Assembly (NCBI RefSeq): GCF_963676685.1
Contig: NC_092347.1
Span: forward strand, 84,818,592-84,882,591
Direction of reading: 5' to 3'
Length of the DNA: 64,000 nucleotides
DNA from: Mytilus edulis
Taxonomy: Eukaryota; Mollusca; Bivalvia; Mytilida; Mytilidae
Shown here: positions 1 through 11,300 of the stretch, one piece after another
Position numbering within the stretch: position 1 is the stretch's first letter
Layout of the letters: every line of letters starts with the position of its first letter
The notes under the pieces: model-generated
What the model was told of the DNA's origin: nothing
Seen by the model: only the letters and a program-made list of their open reading frames with translations
Database searches by the model: none
Program-made: the position numbers and the translations under genes

Positions 1-2185
1 AACATAACTGTAACAATTCGACATAGTATATAAAAATATAAATAACTACGTAGGACAACAGGGTAATTTAATAGTCTAACAACCCCTGATAACATACAAA
101 GAGAGAAAAAAAAACATACTAGGAAACATATTCAAAAAATCATAACACTATAACTAACTGGTGGGATGTATAAATACCGAGCCTCGTCAAAGAGTATTCA
201 TCAAAATACACATAGAAAGAAACAGAGGTGAAGGTAAACCGCAAACATATAATTAAACTCAAAACATTAAAGAGTATGGAAAAGCCTTGGTCTGACAAGC
301 CAAAAACGTCGATAAGACGCACATCAGTAAATAAAAGTTCAAACCATAACCAGGATGGAGTACCACAAACCCCACATAAAACTTCTGTGGTGTAAGTATG
401 ATGCGTTGATAAAATCACATTTGGTGGTGAATGAGTAGTATAAACGGCCGCGAAGGTTACAAATATGATGTTAATTGTCTTCTAATTTTAAAATTTTAAA
501 TCAAAAGTTACCCACATCTAAAAATAAAGTTACGGACAGTCTGCTTAGTTTCGATAAAAAAGTTACGGACATATTATGCATTTTTTAAAGTTGACCTTGC
601 GCTTTAGTGAACTCTATATTAACAAATTTATGGTAATTGTTAGTCATTTCTTTATTCAATAATCCTATAAAGATTTACATTCTGCATGAAAAACGTCGCA
701 AAAGGTACATTTTGTATGAATTAAATATCAACGAGTTTAGAGTCCGCCATCTTGGGCTGTGGGTAACTTAAGTTACCCACAGCCGTTTAAGCACAGTGTA
801 AATGGCATGACGTTGACCTCAAAATGTTTGGAGCGTGCCAAATAACAGTGCTTTGGGTGTGGCCATAATATTACGGCCCTCGCATGGTAAGGGTTAATTT
901 TTGCTCAAATTTCATTAACAGATTAAAAGAGAAGAAAATAATATACACTGCAATTGGTATATATCTCAGTTTACATCAAATAATTTGTGACCTGGTATAT
1001 TCTACATGAATTAAATTATATTATTCTATTTACTGGATATTCCTGAACTGTACATCTTGATCTTGATATGGTTACACAACACATCAGACAGACATTTAAA
1101 ATGTTATAAGCATTGTGCACCCATCTAAAAGCAATACATTTGTATATCCAAATGCCCCTAGCTCACAATATCTCTTGTTGAAAAATGTCCAGTGGTGCTC
1201 ATTGAGATCCAGTTCTTAAAAGTATTTGTGATACCGATAAAACTAAATTTGAGTGATTCTCTTGATCTGGTTGGTATCCAATAAAATAATCAAATTATAC
1301 CTATCGCCAAATCATATACATTTATCATACATCAAATGTAATTTGTATACTGTTTATGCTTTTTTAATGGAAATTGTGATGTCACAATCAATCTAATAAA
1401 CACAATAAATGTAGATTTTTGGGTTTACTACACAAAGATATCATAAAATATCAGCCGTGAGCCACAATGTGAACTTTTTGGGGTGAGTGAGCACAGCAAA
1501 AGAGCTTAAAAGCTTCAAGTTGTGGAGCATACACAAAACCAAATTCATCTGTTTATCGTATTATTACCGTCTAACTCTTTTTTCCTTCTCTAAGAAAGTT
1601 TTATGCTTGACAGAAACAAGCTTAATTACGTCTCCTCTCACATTGAAACGTCGCTGATAACTTCTGCTTAGATGTCATTGTGACTTCGCTGATTATGCCT
1701 GGTCTCAAACTCAAAGCTGTGATACAAGAATAACTGATCACTGATTGAAGGTGCAGGGAAGAAGATAACCAATAATACAAGGATATGCAGGGAATAGGTG
1801 ATGTTTAAAGTATATTAAATAAATGTTTAATCGTTCTAAAAAACGCATGAAATATTTGCCACTGGACTTCAAGCAATCTAGTATGTTTGAAAATAGTGAT
1901 TGTAATTATTCTGCTCATTCTAGATTGGCAAACAAAAATATATACATGTGTTTGTTTATATGTGTACATATTTGTTATTGAAGCATCTTACTTCTGTTCA
2001 ATCTTTTTACTGTTTTAATGATTCAAACTTGTTGTTTCCTGAATCGTGCATGTGAAATATTTCAGAAGCGGATGTAAACAAAAATAATCCAAGTTGTTGA
2101 AGTTACACATGCTATGATTGGATAATTTCCCTTAATTCAAAGAAGCACAATTTTGATTAGGTGAACCCGGAGGTCAATGTATTAC
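1..2185. other. upstream flank of UNG, no gene seen
   Basis: I see no convincing coding exon here. The longest open frame, on the minus strand at 140-418, has no splice context. It reads through sequence resembling a dispersed mussel-type repeat (compare 33540-33660), so I do not call it a gene. The stretch holds a small inverted-end element at 505-784; the rest is AT-rich and featureless to my eye. Confidence 0.6.
505..784. repeat. small inverted-end element with abutting palindrome
   Basis: AAGTTACCCACATC at 505-518 is the inverse of GCTGTGGGTAACTT at 756-769 apart from one base. The right copy abuts a further inverted copy, making a perfect 30-bp palindrome at 755-784 (arms GGCTGTGGGTAACTT and its complement). 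GTTACGGACA occurs twice inside. It looks like a MITE of about 265 bp, or two elements end to end. No target duplication is clear. Confidence 0.45.
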
Positions 2186-2193
2186 GCGGGAAA
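2186..2193 (-). promoter_or_regulatory. E2F-like site upstream of UNG
   Basis: GCGGGAAA on the plus strand reads TTTCCCGC on the minus strand, an exact match to the E2F consensus TTTSSCGC. It lies 47 bp before the UNG start codon in an otherwise AT-rich stretch. The mammalian UNG2 promoter is known to be E2F-responsive and S-phase regulated, so the position makes sense. One 8-bp match can occur by chance. Confidence 0.4.
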
Positions 2194-2239
2194 TTTCCAC
2201 ATGGTTATCAATAACAACATTCAACTCCTTAGAATAATA

Positions 2240-2317
2240 ATGAATAATCAAGCAAAGATTTCAACATTTTTCACAAAAGTTTCACCTGGAAAACGGCAAA
2301 ATACTGGAGCTTTAGAG
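2240..2317 (+). CDS. UNG: UNG exon 1, PCNA-binding N-terminus
   Basis: It encodes 26 residues beginning [13 protein letters not shown], followed by donor GTACAT in phase 0. QAKISTFF fits the PIP-box pattern Q-x-x-(I/L/M)-x-x-F-F. That box lies at the extreme N-terminus of UNG2 and tethers the enzyme to PCNA at replication forks. The start is the first ATG before the box. A 4.75-kb intron separates it from exon 2, so the exon assignment rests on motif and phase only. Confidence 0.85.
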
Positions 2318-5300
2318 GTACATGCAACAAGACAAGTTTATTGAATTTAACCCTGATTTAACCTATTTAGCTATTAAAATTTGAGTGCCCATTATCTCAA
2401 ATTATTATATCTGATCTTATCTAGGGCAAAATTATATATGCTTATAAATTACGGTTGATGATTGATTCAAAATTTAGAGAAGCCATTTTTATAAATTATA
2501 GTGTCATACATGTAAGTTTGTGATTTGACACACTGATAAATCTGGGACCAAGAGATAGTTGCATGTACTTAATTGTCTTTGAAAAACAATACACCTTATC
2601 GCTATTTGTCCGCCAATACTGGACATCACAAAATTATATATATATGACATCAAATTTTTATGGGAACTTTGAAATAGTAAATAGGCACTGGCTACGGTTA
2701 CATGGAAATGTAACAATAATAAAAAATATTATTGTTACATTGGAGAGTAAATGCCGGAATGCATGGTTGGGTAAGGACCGGCTTAATTACGAATGTAACA
2801 ATAATTATTGAGGCTACGGTTACATTGCGTTATTGTTACATGAAAAAAGCAATGCACGATGGGACTAGTAATATGTACTAAATAATGAAAGTTGAGGACA
2901 TTTATTACATACATTTATAACATACAATTTATTTACTGTAATTTTTTATTCACAATGACAATTTCTACAAATCCAGTAAGTTGTTTTTAAAGTCCGACAC
3001 ATTTTTGATGAACGAAATTACGTCCTCCACGCATACGTGTACATACAGAATTTCTTAGTATTTAAGTTACAGTTAGCAAACTTTGCTTTTGATTATCAAT
3101 TTGCGTCAAGTTATAAAGCTGTATGAAATGTATGTCTTGATATTCTTTCAGTTTCATTTAAAACGCATCCCAAGTTTTATTTTTTTCACCATAAACAAAA
3201 TTGGTCCAAAATATAATGACAGTAATAAGAGTAGGTGTGCAGTTAAATACTTTAAAAAAGTGAAACCATTGAACTATATTTTTCGCCTTTGACAGTCACA
3301 CTCCTAATCTTGAGTAGTATCTTTAAGAACATCAAAACCATTAATACGTAGTAAAACTATTCAAGTTGTACACCATTTGTTGAATAATAATATTTTATTA
3401 TTTATCAGTATTAAACTACAAGTAATGTTTGGTACATATGAAATAATGAAGCAATACAACTATAGAAGATTTAAGTTTAATCAATCTAGCGTACATTGCT
3501 GTTTTTCATGTAACAATAAAGTAATGTAACCGTAGCCTCAGTAATTATTGTTACATTTGTAATTAATCAATTCCTTACCCAACTTTGCATTCCGGCAATT
3601 AGTCTCCAATGTAACCGTAGCCAGTTCCTAGTAAATATCTGATGCCACAGTGGAAAAGTGATTATTGTATATATGACGTCAGAAGTTCAAGCAGGACAGA
3701 TTCTTGGGTCCAGCGGGACAGATTTTCAAATGACAAGGTGTATATACTTGATTATAACACTATGTACTTATTTCACTAATAATTTTTTGAGAAATGTCAC
3801 ACGGTCACGAACTTGCTTTAAATTTTCATTCTGCTGTTGTCTATATCTTTGAACTTTGTTAAGTTGTAATAAATATTATCTTAGGAAATACATTGTACAT
3901 GTAGTGCTAAAGACACCTATTTCTGTTGTCAGAATAAATCATGGCAGACCTTCCAAATACTTTTTTTTTGGTCAACAGTAAGTTATTTTGTCTTCTCACA
4001 GCCAAGTGGCAAAGTTAATCATTTGTCACTGAAAAAAAAATAATTGGAAAACCAAAATCAGGGTTCACACTTAGACAATCGAGTCATATTAGTCAACAGA
4101 ACTCCTAAAAATCTGTCTGGATTCATCATTTTCAAAACTGGTATTTACAGTCCAAGGTTTGCATTAATATTGTAAGATATTGCATCAACTTTGCCATGGC
4201 CTTAAATGAGGAGTCACCAACATTGCAAGGGCTGTAAAGCAAGTCAAGGTCGTTAAACACTTCCATCATCAACCCCTTATATTTTTTTTCAACATGATAC
4301 TACATTAATACATGAACATGTGTAGTAGATATAAAAACAAAAAAAGTAATGTATTTGGGTAGAGTGACTTAACAACATTTTTTAGTATTTCCCTATCCAT
4401 GGTACAATGGGCTCCATATTATTTTACGGGTAGGTCTTTTCACCACCGCACACTGCCGAACACCACCGAACACCCCAAAAGTTTATTACTTTGTCTTTTA
4501 CCGTTATAAATGTGACTTAAATATAATATTCATGTTAGGCCACCCTTAAAAAAATGTTTGTTTGGCATTGCCGACCCACACTATCAGCAGGTGGGTAGGT
4601 AGGTAGGGATTTTTTTTATTTTTTTACATTTAAAAGCTTTATACATGTAAATCATACAGTCTCTAGATCAATGTTGTCTAAAAGATTGCAGCATTGTTGT
4701 GTGTACATGCTGGTGGTTTCTTTGAAAGAGGTCAACTGTCAATTTCACATTCTACATCATGGATAATTTCATGTAAGACAGTCAGTTTTATTGGCAGAGT
4801 TAAACAAAGCACCCAGAAAAAAACACAGAACTGAGACAGGAAACTGACAAATTAACCATATAAAATGTATGACGTGAAAAATTAACTTTTATTGTGGGAC
4901 TGTCCATTGAACAGAGGCCTGATGTCACATCTTGAAGTTGTGGTCACAGTTTGGTAAAATTACCATAAGTTAAATGGCTCAACCACTACGGCTCCTTGTA
5001 CAAATGGACAAAGATTTAAAGCTTTGATTGTTTGCTTTGGTTTTATAAACATCACTTTCTACAACATATGGGTAATTTCATGGCAGTCAGTTTTAGTGGC
5101 GTACTAAACCGTAGTACTTGAAGGAAAACGCCAACCTGCAGGAGGAAACTGACTAAACCTTATCACATATGACATGAAAATCAAACCTTAATTTTGCAAC
5201 TGCCCAACTAGGGCTCAAACCAATACCTAGAGGCTAGTAATCATACATGCCATACAAACACACCTATACTGCCCCTGATAAGTTTTGAGGATAAAGGATC

Positions 5301-8300
5301 TGTACCAAATTAGAATAGCAAAATATTAAAAATTTGGAAGGTTGGCACAAATAGACATGGTGTTTATACTAATATTATCCAAGTGCAAGGTTTTTCAGGG
5401 CTAGGTTTAAAACGTATGATAAATTCAAAATGGAAAGATGCAGCAGGACAGACAATTGTTGCAGATAAATAAATTCTGGGTTGTAATGCTTGTTTGATTA
5501 ACAGAAATCTGGACATGCATTACATGAATACAGATAGATTAATGAGCCCTTAGAATTGTGGAAAAGGAAGGGATTTTATTCATCACTAGTACACTAGATA
5601 CATTTATAAATATGTTTTTCTATCAGTATCTTTTATGTTTTAAGAATGATCTTATTCATGTTAAGAAGAAAGGCAAGAAAAGGGGGAAGTACAGTCAATT
5701 GTCACAAGATGCTAGTCTTTAAAATATGTATGTTTTGTACCAGGCTAGCATCTACTGGTACAAAACTACTATAAACCTGTAAATATGGGACCATTTTGGT
5801 CTTTAATTAAGCTTTGGTGCTTACAGCCATAATTATCTTGAATGCATCATTGTGGTTCTGACTATAGTAGATACTTTGTTCTCTGGTTCAAGGGAAAATT
5901 TGTCAATGATAAATTTCAAATGCTTAATAAGTTCAACAAATGTAAGAGCCACGCATATTTGTTCTGTGATGTCCCAGTGAAAAACTTCTATCTCATGAAG
6001 CGACAAAGTCAAGCAGAAATCATCTGTTTCTGCTTTACAAAAGATAAAATTTGAGTCCTCTACAAGGTCTCTCAGAACGTTTCTTTCAAAGAATAGCTGA
6101 AAATTTGTTTTTTGATAAAATCCATCTCCCTTAACCAATGCATTGCAGCATAGGGAGATGCTTTCCCCTGCCGGCCTCTTTGACATTAATTTTGGCAGAC
6201 TTTTTCTATTCCATGTCATTTAAATGTTTGCTCCCAATACAGTGTAAGGCTAGCGCTTTTAAGATCGTGATTTAAAATAAGTCAAGCCAGGAACAAACTC
6301 AGCGGATACGATCAAATTCCGGCACGATTTCGATTTTTTTTAAATAATAAAAAAAAAAAAATTCTGAAACGCAAATAAAATTATTGGGGCGGCAAGTTTT
6401 TCAGTGGGTCGGGCGGCAATGCCAAACAAATGAAATTTTATTTTAGGCCTTATTGATTCAACAAATCAGAAGATTGGGAGTCCAAATATCTACAGAAAAC
6501 AGAAAGGGAGAGTCTATAACACCCCACTTTTTGAACTGCGCAGACCCCCATGGAGACCTCAAATATATGATTTTCCTTTTTTTTTCTTCTTCAATCTCTT
6601 CTATAAAATAGTTGTACCAATAATAATAAAAGAGACAAATAACAAAATTTTACCGAGCACAGAGATCAAAGATACTTCAAATGATTACTAATTATGAATT
6701 TATTTGAATTTTATTATTTTAATAACACACATGTACACAATGTAATCCGGAAAGTGATGAATCCGGAGACGTTTGTCCTTACATGTATATTGATTATCGA
6801 TTTTAACATAAAAATGATGCCCTTAAAAATCTAAAAATCATTTAATTATACGTAATATGATATGTTTTATCGTTTTATTGTATAATATCACAGTTTTTCT
6901 TAGTGGTTGGTGGTTTTTGGGGTGTTTGGCGGTGTTCGGTGGTGTGCGGTGGTGTTCGGTGGTGAAAAAGACCCACCCTTATCTTACCAGTACAGCTTTC
7001 TGTCCATTATAAAGATACTTAGTCTAATGTTTAACTTAGATTCTTACTGTATTTGTTTTTGTTTTACAGAAACCTTCAAAGAAAGCAAGAATAGACAATG
7101 AAAATATTCCTCCCTCACCAAAAACAGATTATGCAAATAAAGAACCAGCTCCTCTTTTAAAGAAAGGTGATACAAGTCCAGTCAGGGACCTTCCATCTTC
7201 TCCTGGTGGGGATATGCCAAAAACTGAATGTTTATCCCCTGAACAGAAAGATCGAGTGAACGGGAATAAAGCTGCTGCTTTGGCCAAGTTAAGAGAAAAA
7301 CAGACCAATGGATTACTGACTAAAGTTGGTGATTCCTGGTATAAAGCTCTTCAGGAAGAATTTACTAAACCATACTTTGTTGAGGTAAAGTTTGTTTTTG
7401 ATGATGAAAGTTAATAATAAATAATTTGGTTGAATTAGATAAGAAGCCTACAGAGACTTTTCAGGCTTATTCATTCTCTCCAAATTAATTGATGATGATT
7501 AAAAGTGGTATTTGGATCCTTTTATACCACTGAGTGTTACCTTGTCATTTAGAAACTACCATTTTTCTATAGGAATCTATGAAAAACTTTAATTAGTACT
7601 AAATCAATCTTTGAAGTTTTAGTGCATTTTCCTTACTATGTTTTTACAATAAAGAACCATAAAAACCTGTGACAATTCTGCTTCTAGTGGTAAAAGTTTA
7701 TTGAAATCTCAGCAGAAATATCCCAACAATAATTTTTGTATTTGAGTGTAAAGGAAAAAAGCATACATGACATCAACAGCAATCTAAAACTGAAACCTCT
7801 ATTATTTTTCGTATGTATGTATCCTGCATTAAAGTATGGATTTTTAATAATGTTTTTTTTTTACAGTTGTCGAAGTTTGTAGAATCAGAAAGAAAAAAAG
7901 GAACAATTTATCCTCCTGCTGACCAGGTCTTTAGCTGGACAAGGTATTGTAAAGTCAATGATGTAAGTTTGTAAGTATAGATTCTTATATTGAATATTGT
8001 GACCCATATCAGTCCAAAAAACAATCATGCAAGCAAAAAAAAGGATTAAGTTGAACTTTGTTTGATGATGCCTTTAAATATTTAAATTTTATTTTATTAA
8101 ATGTTTGGCAAACATCATGGTTCTTCTCGTATTGCCATGGCAAAATGGACTTGAAAGTTGCAAAGAAATGCACTGCAGATAATGGAGTTATCTCCACTTA
8201 CATAACTTGCATAATGCATTTTATATGTAACCAATATTTCCTATGAACAGTGGTTGAAAAAGAAATTATTATCAGCTTTTATTATAGCTATTCATGCTGA

Positions 8301-11300
8301 ATATAATTTCAGAAATAATTAATATTATTAGACTTTCCTCCAACAAAAACTTTTTGCATTCTTTTTGGGTGGCTGGACTGAAAGAAAAACATTTTTGATT
8401 CACTGCATTGTCAGTGTTTTTAAAATTCCAATTCTGTAATTGGTTGTTTTAAAAATTAAATTGTATGGGTTGTTTGGTAAAAAAAATAGTACCTTCTCAG
8501 AGTTTGGGTATACTTTTTCTTGATCAGTCCCAATGGCTTGTTATTAACAATATTTATCAGTCAATTTGTGGACATGTACTTATGTGTACGTTCCACTCAC
8601 ATGTATGTATAAAAATTTAGTATACACCAGTTCACTAGGTATCAGTAAGACATGTTACCCTACAAGACACATTATTATAACTTTTACTTGAAAATAATTA
8701 ATGATGAAGTTGACAAAAGCAACAAGAATGAATAATACATCAAGTTCTTATTTTCAATTATCATAAGCTTGTTCCAGATCCATGAAATATATAAAGGAAG
8801 ATGTTTATCTTTTAATGTTCTGTTTTGTATGTTAAAAAGAAGAATGATGTTATAGAAGATTGTACTGTATTATGTTAGATATGAAATAAAGATACACAAT
8901 TAATTTTTAAGGTTTTCTGTAGTTTGATAATTGTCTCTCTTTCTATATAATTTAGGTAAAAGTAGTAATACTAGGACAGGATCCTTACCATGGACCAAGA
9001 CAAGCACATGGTGAGCTATAACTTATATTTATAACTTCAAAAAACATTACAAGTTGTACATATAAACTGGCTTACCTTAATAATTCTGTTGAAGTCTTTT
9101 ATGGCAAGAATGGATAAAGTCCAAAGCCAGCTCAGATAAAGATGGCAGGCTGGTAATTAAAGAAATGTTGGTACATTTTTTTACATAGTTTGTTTAATCA
9201 ACTCATACAGCTTTCAAATTAGATCCCTTAAACTTCACAGTTTAGAACCTCAACAAAATTGAACTTGGTTTTTCAATGGTTTTCCTCATATAAACAAGAT
9301 AGATGAATAAGGGTTCTTCAGTAGTTTTCCCAGCAGCTTTTTCTGAAATCTTAATTGTTATTCTCACATTTTTGTCCATTCTTCTAAAATGGCAATAAAA
9401 AATACCACCAATAATTTCTAAATTTACAGTAAGAAGTTTTTTTAATTCATGATATAATTATGTTTAAATTTATATATTATTTCAGGTCTTTGTTTTAGTG
9501 TACAGAAGGGAGTGCCTCCTCCACCAAGGTAAATTTCGTAGGTTCTTGTTGCTATCTATTAATAACTCCCAGTGGTGAAAAAAATCTGAATAAATTACCA
9601 GTCAAAAATAAACTCAGAATCAAGGAACTCATATTACAGGAAAGCTATGTTCTATGACTAATCTGAAACCTTACTTCAGTGTTATTATCACAATAAATAC
9701 TTTGATATTACAAATATACTCTCAAGTTATTAAGTACAACTGACATTCTGAATTTTCAACATCAATGGTTAAAGGATTTTCAACATCAATGGTTAAAGGA
9801 TGAGTTATTCCCCTTGGTTAATTGAAATAGGAAAAAAATTAATGGTGAGTAGATTTGAATAAAAAGAAATGTGCGATAAATACAAAAGAAACAGAAACCC
9901 AATGACATGATAAACAAATTGCAACAAGAGATAAATATATGGTCTTATAAAATAGACTGGTGTCTTCAGGACAAATTCTACAAAATTAAAACAACTATAT
10001 ATTTTCAGGTATTAAAAAAATCCACTTGACTAGAGACAGGCACACAAACTATTGTTGTGATTGTATTTATTATTTGGAATCTCAACCATCCCTATTGTCT
10101 ATTGTTGCGATTGTATTTATTATTTGGAATCTCAACCATCCCTATTGTCTATTGTTGTGATTGTATTTATTATATGGAATCTCAACCATCCCTATTGTCT
10201 ATTGTTGTGATTGTATTTATTATTTGGAATCTCAACCATCCCTATTGTCTATTGTTGTGATTGTATTTATTATATGGAATCTCAACCATCCCTATTGTCT
10301 ATTGTTGATACCACTCCTGGTGGACTACTAGTCCCAGAGGTTCTCATGTCATGATAAATTAAGAAATATTAGATAGGACTGATACTGTATATAAATTAGG
10401 AGATGTGGTATGGTTGCCACGGAGATGAACTATCCAATCCATGAATAGATAATCCACAGTATGTTGAATTGTTTTCTTTCAGCCTTGTTAATATGTATAA
10501 AGAACTGGTGAATGACATAAAAGGATTTGAACGTCCAAGTCATGGAACATTGACAGGCTGGTCTGAGCAAGGTAGGTTGTCCTTAGTTCATTAGAAATGT
10601 ATTTGATGACACAGGCAAGGTTATTTAAGACTTTGAAATCACTGCAAATTATATTAAACAAAATAACAATTTTAAAATTTAAAACCCTGTGTTTTATTGA
10701 TGGAATCTTTAAATGTACACATTTGTGTTGTATTTCAACTTTTTGCTTTAACTTTGTTTGTCAGCTGCATTATCATATATGCATGATTACAAGGTGAACA
10801 TTTTTCGTTTAATATTTTGTTTGAATTCCTGTTCAACAGTTGAAATCAAGCTATACTGCAATCATTCATTAGTTCTTTGTGGTAATAGTTGCAGCATCAG
10901 GTACTCAAGGGAGTGATGCTGGTTCATTGAAGTCTATAGTTTATTATTTTTACTCCTCTTTATCAACCTCTTGACAAATCCTTCCATGCAGGAATACATG
11001 ATCCATTTTTGCCTTTTAATGACTCTTGCTTAATATGTTGTAATGTTTTAATAAAATTACATTTTAATATACTTTTAATTGATGCATTGCTTTTAAAAAT
11101 GAACAATGTGATTTTAATGAAAAGACCTTTTCAGTACATGTAGAAGAAAACTAGTTAATAATACATAAAGCTTTTGAGAAACACTAGCTCATTGGCAACT
11201 TGGCAGTAAGACACTTTTTTGATATATGAGAAATTTCTTTTTTCTAACTAGGTGTCCTGTTTTGATATATGAGAAATTTCTTTTTTCTAACTAGGTGTCC

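Larger units (their letters stand above)
4428..6978. mobile_element. outer TIR element rich in CACCACCG repeats
   Basis: The left end GGGTAGGTCTTTTCACCACC and, inverted, the right end GGGTGGGTCTTTTTCACCAC match. Both are followed by tandem variants of CACCACCGAACA and a run ending AACACCCCAAAA. The right end lies 92 bp before UNG exon 2. Most of its length is taken up by the nested element at 4538-6449. Open frames across the end repeats have no coding meaning. The class is undetermined; TTA near both borders hints at a 3-bp target duplication one base out of register. Confidence 0.6.

Noticed and set aside
140..418. 92-codon minus-strand ORF as a gene
   Set aside because: It resembles the same class of dispersed repeat; no start context, splice site or domain.
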